A stretch of 26,435 nucleotides of DNA from the IMG/VR virus record IMGVR_UViG_3300009408_000028, positions 1-26,435 of that record; one strand, written 5' to 3'. Shown in pieces: positions 18,263 to 25,525 of this stretch. The first letter of the stretch is position 1; each line of letters opens with the position of its first letter. Under the pieces are notes generated by a model, which did no database searches, was not told where the DNA came from, and was given only the letters and a program-made list of their open reading frames with translations. This stretch comes from a virus. Both the position numbers and the translations under genes were made by a program.

Positions 18263-18567
18263 ACCGCAGCCGACTCATTAACACTTGGGACGTGCCTCTT
18301 GCCGTACCTGCCATCGGCGATGTGCTGGTCACAGTCCGCTTCACTAAGCTCGTTGGTGACCTAGATCTACGCTTGGTCACTGTTGGTTTGGCCGGCAGTA
18401 TCGGGATACGTTTGGATGGTGACACGGTAGACAGAGCAGTGTTAACTGGAAGTGAGTTGGACATCGACATCTTTGCCGATGCGACTGGAGTTAGAACGCT
18501 CACGCTAATAGCGCGTGCAGCGCCAACTTCATTCACGTATGGCGAGCTCATCATGCTGCACAAGTAG
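18259..18567 (+). CDS. Beta-rich hypothetical structural protein (102 aa)
   Basis: ATG 18259 overlaps the previous stop (ATGA). The product is almost entirely alternating hydrophobic strands (IGDVLVTVRFTKLVGDLDLR, LVTVGLAGSIGIRL, TLTLIARAAPTSFTYGEL), a small beta-sandwich or fibre-tip profile. There are no Cys and no membrane segment. It belongs to the fibre block by position and overlap. No family is recognised. Confidence 0.62.
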   Translation: MNRSRLINTWDVPLAVPAIGDVLVTVRFTKLVGDLDLRLVTVGLAGSIGIRLDGDTVDRAVLTGSELDIDIFADATGVRTLTLIARAAPTSFTYGELIMLHK

Positions 18568-18576
18568 GGGACAATC

Positions 18577-19062
18577 ATGGCTGCTTACAATCCGAAATCG
18601 GGCATTCCACCAGCTGCGTCAATTCCTGCATCCAGCATGGCACCTGGCGTGCTTGGCCGCTCGCTTGAGGGTGTCAACAACAATTTCATCCAGACGGGTG
18701 CAGTCACACCGAAACGAATCATTGAGTTCGATTACGTCAAGGATGCAGCCCACGATCGCGACTTCAAAAAGCTGCAGGTATATCCCACTCTGCAAATCAG
18801 CAACGCATTGGCGACCGCAAAGTTCACCGTCTGGATTGACAAGAGCGCGAGCTTCGATGTCAATGGCGACTTCGTTAGCGGTACTCCTGACGGCTCAGTG
18901 CTCCACACTGGCGACACCATCATGACTGCGAAGTTTGTCGAAGTTGATTTGAAGGCGCTCAACCTCGCCGATGGTAAGCACACAATCACTTTCGCCATCG
19001 AAACAAGCGACGCCGCTGAAATCGTCATGAGCGATGTGCAAGACTACGAAGTCAAGGACTAA
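18577..19062 (+). CDS. Structural/tail-associated protein (161 aa)
   Basis: ATG 18577 follows AGTAGGGGACAATC, with AGGGG upstream. The N-terminus, NPKSGIPPAASIPASSMAPG, is a Pro/Ser/Ala-rich low-complexity linker resembling fibre-hinge sequences. The C-terminal 100 residues are a beta-sandwich-like domain (LATAKFTVWIDKSASFDVNG, then AKFVEVDLKALNLADGKHTI, TFAIETSDAAEIVMSDVQDY). It may be a fibre-tip or decoration protein; the specific role is unknown. Confidence 0.62.
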   Translation: MAAYNPKSGIPPAASIPASSMAPGVLGRSLEGVNNNFIQTGAVTPKRIIEFDYVKDAAHDRDFKKLQVYPTLQISNALATAKFTVWIDKSASFDVNGDFVSGTPDGSVLHTGDTIMTAKFVEVDLKALNLADGKHTITFAIETSDAAEIVMSDVQDYEVKD

Positions 19063-19068
19063 GCGCAT

Positions 19069-19740
19069 ATGGCTAGCGTAAATCCAAACAGAGGTGCACC
19101 CGCTGTCGTAACTTTGCGTGAAGAAGAGCCAGGTGAAGAGACAGGCGGGCACTTTTCGGCCTTCACCTTGCCGTTTGATGCTGCGCCAGGCGTAATTACT
19201 GCTGTAACTTTCACTTCGCCAATTCTGATTAGCACGTTGCAGACGAGTATGCAAACAACGCTGGTAAGCGCAGGTGACCGCGTAAAACTAGAAGTAGGCC
19301 CTGACTCACCTATTGGTGGACTCGAGAGCCCGGTAGCAGCAGGTGTTACCGTGCTGCCAATGTCTGTGGCTATGCAGATGCTTGCCGCTGTCGGCAAGAT
19401 CTTCAAGGGAATGTGTCTTGCTTTTGACGATGGTACTAATCGCGATGGGCTTGGGTTAATCTCAAGCATAGACCTAAACGCGAGCACGATTACTGTTACC
19501 AAAGCGACAACGCGTAGCTGGCCGACTGCGACCCTTTTCCTGGCGACAGTTGTCATGACGCTCAACCCGTTTACCGAAGCAAACTGGATCGAGCTAGACA
19601 ACGGGGCTATAGAGCAGGCGGTTGGCAACTCAAAATTCGGTGCTTCACCACTTCCAGCTGGCACCGCGATTCGCATAAGCTATGACAACAAGAGTGCTTC
19701 AGTTGTTCGAGTTAGGCCGCGATTCGACATCCTTTACTAG
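19069..19740 (+). CDS. Beta-rich structural protein (223 aa)
   Basis: ATG 19069 lies seven bases after the previous stop. The product starts MASVNPNRGAPAVVTLREEE and contains many short strands (VTAVTFTSPILIS, GVTVLPMSVAMQM, DLNASTITVTKAT, SVVRVRPRFDILY). GVTVLPMS and the segment around TLFLATVVMTLNP are beta-hairpin-like, as in fibre or baseplate wedge proteins. No catalytic motif is visible. Its membership of the adhesion block is based on position. A 112-nt gap follows (19741-19852) in which I see no clear hairpin or promoter. Confidence 0.62.
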   Translation: MASVNPNRGAPAVVTLREEEPGEETGGHFSAFTLPFDAAPGVITAVTFTSPILISTLQTSMQTTLVSAGDRVKLEVGPDSPIGGLESPVAAGVTVLPMSVAMQMLAAVGKIFKGMCLAFDDGTNRDGLGLISSIDLNASTITVTKATTRSWPTATLFLATVVMTLNPFTEANWIELDNGAIEQAVGNSKFGASPLPAGTAIRISYDNKSASVVRVRPRFDILY

Positions 19741-19852
19741 CGAAGCGTTTGGGCTAAGCTAGCAAGCCGCTCAACAGTCCATTATTTCACCAGCGGGATC
19801 GAGCCGGGACGCCTCTCGCAGACCAGTCAACCCTCTCTCCAGGAGGCGCCAA

Positions 19853-21100
19853 ATGGCTGCCATCACACCTGAAGTCCTTGGCTCACACGAGAAAGAGCAC
19901 GGGCACGACAACCACTTGCCCGGCACAGCGAGCACCGTTTTCGGAACGAATGGTGCCGGCTTGCTTGCTGAAATCGAGTTCAACGTTGCCGCGCTTGTGA
20001 ATCAGCTCGCGCAGCGCGATGCAGGCGGCCAAGTGGAAGTGCCGTTAAACCCGACAGCAGGGAAGCACGCAGCTTCTCGTGCTTACGTTGACGCTCAGTT
20101 TGCTGGCGGCAAAACCTGGAAGGAGCTTGTCCTAGTCGAGACACAGCTTCGCGACGGCAACGGTGTTGGAGGTGTGCGCCAAGCGCTGCTGCTGACACTC
20201 GTCCAGAACCTTCAGCCAGGCGACACCATCTCCATTGCTGACGGTGTGACGACTGAGGTCTTCACTGCGATTGCTCCGGGCGTTCCCGCTGCGAATCAAT
20301 TCGTAGTTGCCGTGTCTGGCTCCGCTGCGACCATTGCTAACCTGGCTGCCGCAATCACCGCTGACAGCCTCAAATACAACGGGCAAGCGTCTACGGCATT
20401 CGATGGCTGGTTCAGCGGTGGTCAGGTAGACCAGCTAGTGCTTTATGTGCTTGCCCAGGAGTCAGCTGGTGCTGCGAACACGAGAGTGTTTGGAACAATC
20501 GCTAACTCGCAAGCCGACGTGCAAGTGATCGACTTCAACGGCGCAAAGGAGTACGCGTCCAATGACGGCGTTCAAGGCAACCTGCTTGGTGCAGACGGCG
20601 GTGTCGGTCAGGTCGGTTTCGGACGCTTGTTCGCGCTACTCGCCTCCCAGGAAACGCACAAGATTGTTGATGGGCGCTCCGAGAAAACGTGGGCTGGCGA
20701 CTCCGATGTTTGGTTCAGCTCCGGTATCTCCGCGAACACAGCAGGCGCAGGTCTGGCGAACAACGCAGGTGTGATTGACCTTGTTGCGGCTGACAACTCC
20801 TTGATTATCGGGCCAAACGACGTGGCCGTGAAAGTTGATGGCGTCACCCTTGAAACCAATCCTGTTAACGGTGTTCAAGTCAAAGACGGAAGCCTGACGA
20901 TTGCGAAGACCAGTTACTGGAAGCCGCAGGTCACGCAAACAGGTCCACGCCCTGCGAAAGCTGATTTTACGGGCGTGATTTCTGTCCCTGGCGATGTTGC
21001 TATCTCTGTCGGAACGAACGGCAAGAAGTATTGGAATGTCGGCGCTCTCGACGGCGCATTTCTGGAAGTCTACTCTGTCCAGATGGGCAAGTTGGTCTGA
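19853..21100 (+). CDS. Large tail-fibre-like protein (415 aa)
   Basis: ATG 19853 has CCAGGAGG nine bases upstream, so it starts a new translated block after a 112-nt gap. The N-terminus (GTNGAGLLAEIEFNVAALVN) is followed by EVPLNPTAGKHAASRAYVDA, a hinge pattern (PxxxxxAAxKxYVD) seen in many phage fibre shafts. The middle is Ala/Gly/Thr-rich, with DTISIADGVTTEVFTAIAPG. The C-terminal 90 residues contain NSLIIGPNDVAVKVDGVTLE, then KKYWNVGALDGAFLEV, beta-rich and tip-like. Role: tail fibre or receptor-binding protein (inference from composition and context). Confidence 0.72.
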   Translation: MAAITPEVLGSHEKEHGHDNHLPGTASTVFGTNGAGLLAEIEFNVAALVNQLAQRDAGGQVEVPLNPTAGKHAASRAYVDAQFAGGKTWKELVLVETQLRDGNGVGGVRQALLLTLVQNLQPGDTISIADGVTTEVFTAIAPGVPAANQFVVAVSGSAATIANLAAAITADSLKYNGQASTAFDGWFSGGQVDQLVLYVLAQESAGAANTRVFGTIANSQADVQVIDFNGAKEYASNDGVQGNLLGADGGVGQVGFGRLFALLASQETHKIVDGRSEKTWAGDSDVWFSSGISANTAGAGLANNAGVIDLVAADNSLIIGPNDVAVKVDGVTLETNPVNGVQVKDGSLTIAKTSYWKPQVTQTGPRPAKADFTGVISVPGDVAISVGTNGKKYWNVGALDGAFLEVYSVQMGKLV

Positions 21101-21104
21101 TCCA

Positions 21105-21461
21105 TTGGCTCTCGCGCTTCACAACATTGCGATCGATCAAGGCGCTACTTTCCAGAAGCTGTTTCGGTGGCGTGATGGAGACGGCGCCTTGGTTGATCTC
21201 ACGGGCTACCTAGCGCGTATGCAAGTGCGCAACTCATTCGACAGCACAACGCCGCTAGTAGATGTGGACTCCGCTGCCAAAGGAGGAGTGCAGCTTCAAG
21301 TTGGTGGTTTAGGCGAGATAGCCGTCACACTCACTGCCGCGCAAACGGCTTTGCTGCCGCGCGTAGCTGGCGTTTATGACCTTGAGCTCGTCAGTCCAAC
21401 TGGCACCGTTACTCGCCTTGTTCAAGGTCGGGCACGCATTAAACCCGAAGTCACGAGGTGA
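21105..21461 (+). CDS. Adhesion-module protein A2, paralogue of 16922 (118 aa)
   Basis: The start is chosen as TTG 21105 (MALALHNIAIDQGATFQKLF) because it aligns with the GTG start of the paralogue at 16922. Longer options in this frame (20994) lie within the preceding gene. The match runs the length of both: QGAT..Q.FRW, L.GY.ARMQVR, ELSATQT/TLTAAQTALL, G.(W/Y)DLEL, VTRL(L/V)QGRAR..PEVT. It is followed four bases later by a collagen-like gene, as is 16922. The non-ATG start lacks a strong ribosome site, so start choice is moderate. A baseplate/fibre connector role is inference. Confidence 0.72.
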   Translation: MALALHNIAIDQGATFQKLFRWRDGDGALVDLTGYLARMQVRNSFDSTTPLVDVDSAAKGGVQLQVGGLGEIAVTLTAAQTALLPRVAGVYDLELVSPTGTVTRLVQGRARIKPEVTR

Positions 21462-21464
21462 CCC

Positions 21465-21971
21465 ATGGCTCTATGCAACGGCCAACCTGTTGTCGAGGTA
21501 GCACAACAAGGGCCGCAAGGAGCACAAGGTCCCGCAGGAGTCCAGGGAAACCCAGGTGCAGCTGGTCGCACAGTCCTTAACGGAACAGTCGTGCCGCCTA
21601 ACGCTCTCGGTGTAGATGGCGACTTCTATCTCAGGACTAACACAAGCGAGCTGTACGGTCCACGAGTAGCAGGTGTTTGGCCGCTTCCTCCAGTCTCGCT
21701 TATTGGACCTGTTGGACCAGCTGGTCCTCCAGGAATCGGAGCCGGAACTGCACTGACGAATGAGCCGCAAACACCGGTTAACGGCCAGACTGTATTTACG
21801 CTCAACTTCCAGCCGATCAGTGCCGAAGCGATTTGGATCGTAAGTAACCGTCTTGTTCTTCATCCAATCGTAGATTTCGCAGCGTCTGGTCCAACACTTC
21901 AAACAATCACAATCCCATCGTTCCCGGTCAAGGCTTCCGACGTCATGACCATCTACTACCAAAAGGCCTAA
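21465..21971 (+). CDS. Collagen-like tail fibre protein (168 aa)
   Basis: ATG 21465 follows GAGGTGACCC. Residues 15-34 are Gly-X-Y (QQGPQGAQGPAGVQGNPGAA), then a typical fibre module (GDFYLRTNTSELYGPRVAGV, where DFYLxTxTxxLYGP is a well-known phage fibre signature). A second collagen segment follows (GPVGPAGPPGIGAG), then a C-terminal beta domain (NGQTVFTLNFQPISAEAIWI) ending YYQKA. The second half resembles the fibre tail seen in many collagen-like phage proteins. Together with 21105 it repeats the 16922/17538 gene pair. Confidence 0.85.
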   Translation: MALCNGQPVVEVAQQGPQGAQGPAGVQGNPGAAGRTVLNGTVVPPNALGVDGDFYLRTNTSELYGPRVAGVWPLPPVSLIGPVGPAGPPGIGAGTALTNEPQTPVNGQTVFTLNFQPISAEAIWIVSNRLVLHPIVDFAASGPTLQTITIPSFPVKASDVMTIYYQKA

Positions 21972-21984
21972 GGAGGCTTGACGC

Positions 21985-23241
21985 ATGAGTGCAACTGGAT
22001 TTATGGACAACAGATACCTCCAAGATGGGGCGGTCGACACGGCCGAACTCTTGGATGGTTTGCTCGCAGCATCCGCAGCAGGTCGCGGCAAAATGGCGGC
22101 CGGTTTCTTCGATCAAGCGACTTTCGCGGCGAAAGTCGCCGCTCAAGCTGTCGGTTCCGCTCAAGTTGCGAACGGTGCTGTTCTTGCCGTTCACATGAGC
22201 ACCCCGGCGAAGCAGTCTACCTTGCAGTCGAAGCTTTTGGCGGGCTGGGTGCAGCGCGTTGTTGCAGCTGCGGGTGGCCTGAATGACGACGTAACCACGG
22301 ACATTCAAGCGGCTGCGACCGTCACAACTCCGACGCAGGATGGCGCCGTTAAAGGGATCATGTCGACTGGCGCAGCGCTTGCCGATACGCTTGGAACAGC
22401 CGTCCAGAACTACAAAGTGCAGATTCGCGACTCGGTGACCAAACAGCCACTCAACGATGGCGCTGGCGGCGAAGTCTATGGCGTTCTGTCGTTTGCCACT
22501 GCGGTCTGGACGCTCACCTACTACACAGCTGTCGGTGTTGCGATCGCGATTCCAGCTGCCTCGATCGACATCTTGTTCGCGGAAGTGTTCGATGCTGACA
22601 GCCTTCCGCTCAAAGCGATGCTGCTTGGCGCAACGTTTGGCGACATCTCGGACATCGCTGCGAGCCACACGCATCCTCTTGCCCAAATCACGGACGTGAC
22701 CGCGACTGCAGCTGAAGTCAACCAGGTCAACGGTGGCGTTTCTGCGAATGTGACGGCTGCAAATCTCGGTGCTTTGACCGGTGGTTTGGACACGGCGCTG
22801 CACACGCATGATGCTCGCTATTTTACAGAGATCGAACTCCTGGCAATTGGAACTGCGACCAATCCGAATACCACCTCCGGCGCTGCGAAGATTGGAACGG
22901 ATGCGACTGCGATCGGCGCTAACGCTGGAACGACGGACACTGTGCAGGGCGTGCTCGAAGCATTCAGCACTGCGATCGCTGCCGCAGGTGGAACGCCGGT
23001 CAGTGGCGAAGTCATCAACTTGGCTTTGGAAGCTGGCGACGTCGTTACCGACTTGGCGCTCACGGACACGATCAACAACACGCCGGTTGCTGGGTCGTTC
23101 AAGCTCTACCTCAATCAGATCCGCATGCTCGAGGGCGCGCACTTCACGCGAGCCGGTACCATCATCACTTGGCTCGGCGCGACCAGTGGTTTCTCGATCA
23201 TCAAGGCCACCGACAAAATGACCGTCGACTACACCTTCTGA
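21985..23241 (+). CDS. Tail-fibre protein with HTH(P/D) motifs (418 aa)
   Basis: ATG 21985 lies 13 nt after the previous stop, with AAGGAGG upstream. Residues 12-60 (LQDGAVDTAELLDGLLAASA, AGRGKMAAGF) form a helical repeat. The middle is Ala-rich. ASHTHPLAQITDVTATAAEV and ALHTHDARYFTEIELLA are the short HTH-containing repeats characteristic of phage tail fibres and baseplate proteins; the His residues there often bind metal ions in the trimeric shaft. The last about 70 residues (VAGSFKLYLNQIRMLEGAHF, then KATDKMTVDYTF) are the fibre C-terminal domain also seen in 21465-type proteins. Role: receptor-binding tail fibre (strong family context). Confidence 0.82.
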   Translation: MSATGFMDNRYLQDGAVDTAELLDGLLAASAAGRGKMAAGFFDQATFAAKVAAQAVGSAQVANGAVLAVHMSTPAKQSTLQSKLLAGWVQRVVAAAGGLNDDVTTDIQAAATVTTPTQDGAVKGIMSTGAALADTLGTAVQNYKVQIRDSVTKQPLNDGAGGEVYGVLSFATAVWTLTYYTAVGVAIAIPAASIDILFAEVFDADSLPLKAMLLGATFGDISDIAASHTHPLAQITDVTATAAEVNQVNGGVSANVTAANLGALTGGLDTALHTHDARYFTEIELLAIGTATNPNTTSGAAKIGTDATAIGANAGTTDTVQGVLEAFSTAIAAAGGTPVSGEVINLALEAGDVVTDLALTDTINNTPVAGSFKLYLNQIRMLEGAHFTRAGTIITWLGATSGFSIIKATDKMTVDYTF

Positions 23242-23269
23242 TCCAGGAGCTGACGGGCAATAATAGCAC

Positions 23270-23300
23270 CCTCGCCGCAGCTAGCTAGGTCGTGGCGAGG
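23270..23300 (+). promoter_or_regulatory. Intergenic 7-bp hairpin
   Basis: CCTCGCC (23270-23276) and GGCGAGG (23294-23300) form a perfect stem around a 17-nt loop within the 88-nt gap 23242-23329. No T tract follows. It may attenuate or stabilise transcript between fibre genes; I see no promoter in the gap. Confidence 0.4.
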
Positions 23301-23329
23301 TATCAAACTAAGCGCACAGAGGAGCTCAG

Positions 23330-23932
23330 ATGTCGACTCTTAAGCCAGTTCGCGTGCTAGACGGCTCTCTGGTTCTGAACAACACTTATCAGGACTTGTT
23401 CGAGCTGCTCTCGAGCGCTACCGGTAAGCGCACAAGCTTAGAGCAGGCCGACATCTTCTCAGCATACTTGCACATCAACACAGCTCGATTTGGTACTGCG
23501 GTGGCGGGTATTGAGTTTCGTATCTTGCTTAATGACGGCACAACAGACCAAGTTCTCGAGATTCTCAACTATGAGTTCCCAGCGAATGGCGGCAGCTCTT
23601 TAAGCGCCCTGAATGATCTTTTTGCAGCTGATCCAGGCGATTTATTTGGCCAAAATCCTGGTAACGATCTTCTGCGCTTCAATGTGCTTAATGGTTTACG
23701 CCTACGCCAGGCTTCAGCTTGGTGGACAAGCACTTTCGCGCAGCGCGAAGAAGCCGTTCCAACAAAGAAATACGCATCAACTGGGCCTATCGAGTTGCAC
23801 GCTCCAATCGTTCAGCCCTTGATTCTCGGGCCAGGAGAGGCTGTTCGCATTCAGGCGAAGATCACAGGACAGCTCGGTGCTACGAATGTTCGCTGGAGGT
23901 TCATGGCGAATGCGGTTGAGGAGGCTGCCTGA
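23330..23932 (+). CDS. Structural protein S1, paralogue of 24158 (200 aa)
   Basis: ATG 23330 has GAGGAG seven bases upstream. The N-terminus (VRVLDGSLVLNNTYQDLFEL) is closely echoed by the protein at 24158 (VTLLTSTYQEVLEL). Each has a following beta-rich domain of similar length: here FSAYLHINTARFGTAVAGIE, LLNDGTTDQVLEI and EAVRIQAKITGQLGA. The repeated motif (NN/TS)TYQ(D/E)(L/V)(F/L)EL suggests two copies of one structural family, perhaps subunits of a fibre base or capsid decoration. It is coupled to the next gene by a 1-nt overlap. Confidence 0.65.
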   Translation: MSTLKPVRVLDGSLVLNNTYQDLFELLSSATGKRTSLEQADIFSAYLHINTARFGTAVAGIEFRILLNDGTTDQVLEILNYEFPANGGSSLSALNDLFAADPGDLFGQNPGNDLLRFNVLNGLRLRQASAWWTSTFAQREEAVPTKKYASTGPIELHAPIVQPLILGPGEAVRIQAKITGQLGATNVRWRFMANAVEEAA

Positions 23933-24156
23933 TGGCAAACGAAGGCCCTCCGGTTCAAATCAGGATGCTGAACGCCGGCACACTTGCTAACGGCACACCA
24001 CTTGTTGCTAATGGTGCAGGCAGCGTAGTCGGCGGCGGCTCTAGCGGCATTCTCACTGACGAGCTTATAACGACGCCGCAAGCGTCCGGCTTGTTTGGGC
24101 AGCTCGGGCGTTCTTCAGCTGTAGGCAATCCACTCGCGAGTCCACTCGGAGGTTGA
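23932..24156 (+). CDS. Gly/Ala/Ser-rich linker-like protein (74 aa)
   Basis: ATG 23932 overlaps the previous TGA by one base. The 74-aa product is low in charge and rich in Gly, Ala, Ser and Pro (GSVVGGGSSGILTDELITTP), with no fold signature. It is the kind of short linker found between fibre proteins. It lies between the two paralogous genes 23330 and 24158, so it may be a joining segment. Translation is supported by position and coupling only. Confidence 0.5.
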   Translation: MANEGPPVQIRMLNAGTLANGTPLVANGAGSVVGGGSSGILTDELITTPQASGLFGQLGRSSAVGNPLASPLGG

Positions 24157-24157
24157 C

Positions 24158-24733
24158 GTGTCAGAAATTCGGATCTTTAAGCGCGATAAGGTCACACTTC
24201 TGACGAGTACCTATCAAGAAGTTCTTGAGCTGTATGCGCCAGCTGTCGGAGTCGGAAAGCTCGACCACTGGGACAACCTTGTTCTTGCTATGAGCTCTAA
24301 CTTCGCTAGCTCTACACCCGAGTATTACGCACAGCTCGTTATTGAAACTGAAGACGGCTCGCTAACTCCTGTTCACCAAGCAAAATGGACCAGTGGTTTT
24401 GGGTCAAGTGCAGGAGCCAAAACCGTGCGTACAACAAGCGCTGCAGACGGACCAATCAGAAACTTTCTGCTCCTAGACACGGTAAACAAAACAGTCGCCC
24501 TTGACAGGGTCGCAGGACTGTGGGTCGGAATAGTAAACGAGCTCCTTACAGCCATTGACGAGAACGCATTTCCATTTGACTCAACCATTCCATCGTTGCC
24601 TGAGCGCCCTGCTTTGTCTATGCCTCTAACACTTGGTGTGCAGGAGCGCCTAATCCTGAGGATGCGCGCCGTTAATACGTCTTCAACAATTGTGCATGGC
24701 ATTGCACGAGGCGCGGCTGTTGAATCCCGTTAG
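24158..24733 (+). CDS. Structural protein S2, paralogue of 23330 (191 aa)
   Basis: The start is GTG 24158 with CGGAGG upstream (CACTCGGAGGTTGACGTG). It contains VTLLTSTYQEVLELYAPAV, equivalent to NNTYQDLFELLSS in 23330, and later ALSMPLTLGVQERLILRMRA, equivalent to LILGPGEAVRIQAKI there. The remainder is beta-rich with no Cys or membrane helix. The divergence between the copies implies an old duplication. A fibre-base or adhesin subunit role is inference from location in the fibre block. Confidence 0.65.
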   Translation: MSEIRIFKRDKVTLLTSTYQEVLELYAPAVGVGKLDHWDNLVLAMSSNFASSTPEYYAQLVIETEDGSLTPVHQAKWTSGFGSSAGAKTVRTTSAADGPIRNFLLLDTVNKTVALDRVAGLWVGIVNELLTAIDENAFPFDSTIPSLPERPALSMPLTLGVQERLILRMRAVNTSSTIVHGIARGAAVESR

Positions 24734-24787
24734 TCATACTCAGTGCATCACTCGTTGCCGCATGATTGATTCCCAGGAGACGCAACT

Positions 24788-25117
24788 ATGGACTTTGAAG
24801 CGCTGTACGAAGAACTCAAACCAGCTGTTGAGCACGAGCTGAAAGCTGCAGCGAAGTCAGCGTTCAAAGGCGCAGCCGACGACCTGAAAGAATTCGCTGG
24901 CGAAATGCTGAAAGACGCGCTCGCCGCGATGCGTCTCAAAGATCCTGCACAGCGCGAGGCGGTGGTAGCTGAGCTGCGCGGCCAGGTGTCTGCGCTCGCT
25001 GAGTTGAGCCGCCTTCGCGCTGTGAACGACAATTGGGAGCGCTCGAAGCGAATTATGGGTGTCGCGCTGTCTGCATCGATTCGCATTGGTGGGACTGCAC
25101 TACTCGCCGCAGTCTAA
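24788..25117 (+). CDS. Helical protein with C-terminal hydrophobic segment (109 aa)
   Basis: ATG 24788 follows CCCAGGAGACGCAACT. The product is an Ala/Glu-rich amphipathic helix for most of its length (FEALYEELKPAVEHELKAAA, KSAFKGAADDLKEFA). It ends with a hydrophobic stretch, IMGVALSASIRIGGTALLAAV, that could insert into a membrane. Similar short Glu/Lys-helical phage proteins beginning (M)DFExLxxELKP are, to my recollection, recurring unknowns near lysis or fibre genes. Next comes the lipoprotein, so a lysis-related role is possible but unproven. Confidence 0.62.
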   Translation: MDFEALYEELKPAVEHELKAAAKSAFKGAADDLKEFAGEMLKDALAAMRLKDPAQREAVVAELRGQVSALAELSRLRAVNDNWERSKRIMGVALSASIRIGGTALLAAV

Positions 25118-25133
25118 GACCGGGAGGATCGTT

Positions 25134-25523
25134 ATGAGCATGCGTAAGTTATTGCTGATTGTGTTGCTGTGCACTGGGCTTCAAGGGTGCAGCTGGCTAT
25201 CAAAAGGCAAAATTCGTAGTGACAGTGTTCGCGTGCTTATCGCGCCTGTTACGCTGCGTCATGACCACTACCTAACCAGTGCGGCTGGTATCTCACCAGT
25301 CGATTCTGCTGCCTGGTTCGGCCAGTCGGCGAAGTGCAGGTCTTTGGTCAAGAAGCTAGGCAGCTTCGTGAAAGCCTCAGTCCTGGAGCCAGTCCTGGAG
25401 CCAGTCCTGGATCGGCATGACGCATGGGTTCAAGCTGATGCGGTTCTTCCAGACGTATCACGCCGCACGGCCCTACGGAGCTCTAAATTGCTGCGCCGAA
25501 TTCTGAAGGAAGCGAGGAAGTAA
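25134..25523 (+). CDS. Predicted lipoprotein (129 aa), possible outer-membrane spanin
   Basis: ATG 25134 follows CGGGAGGATCGTT (GGGAGG six to seven bases upstream); the in-frame ATG at 25059 is inside the previous gene. The N-terminus KLLLIVLLCTGLQGCSWLSK is a lipoprotein signal with lipobox LQGC (C19), implying lipidation and outer- or inner-membrane anchoring in a diderm host. The mature part contains a 12-bp tandem repeat (VLEPVLEPVLD) and a basic C-terminal helix (RRTALRSSKLLRRILKEARK). Small phage lipoproteins next to membrane proteins are often Rz1-type spanins, but the length and the lack of a Pro-rich body weaken that assignment. Confidence 0.6.
   Translation: MSMRKLLLIVLLCTGLQGCSWLSKGKIRSDSVRVLIAPVTLRHDHYLTSAAGISPVDSAAWFGQSAKCRSLVKKLGSFVKASVLEPVLEPVLDRHDAWVQADAVLPDVSRRTALRSSKLLRRILKEARK
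25379..25410 (+). repeat. 12-bp tandem repeat in the lipoprotein gene
   Basis: AGTCCTGGAGCC is present twice exactly (25379-25390, 25391-25402) and AGTCCTGGA a third time, coding VLEP units. Confidence 0.8.
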
Positions 25524-25525
25524 GC

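Noticed and set aside
21943-23142. Long minus-strand frame (399 aa) opposite the tail-fibre gene
   Set aside because: It is Ser/Arg/Cys-rich nonsense-like composition opposite a fibre gene with HTHD motifs. All neighbouring genes are on the + strand.
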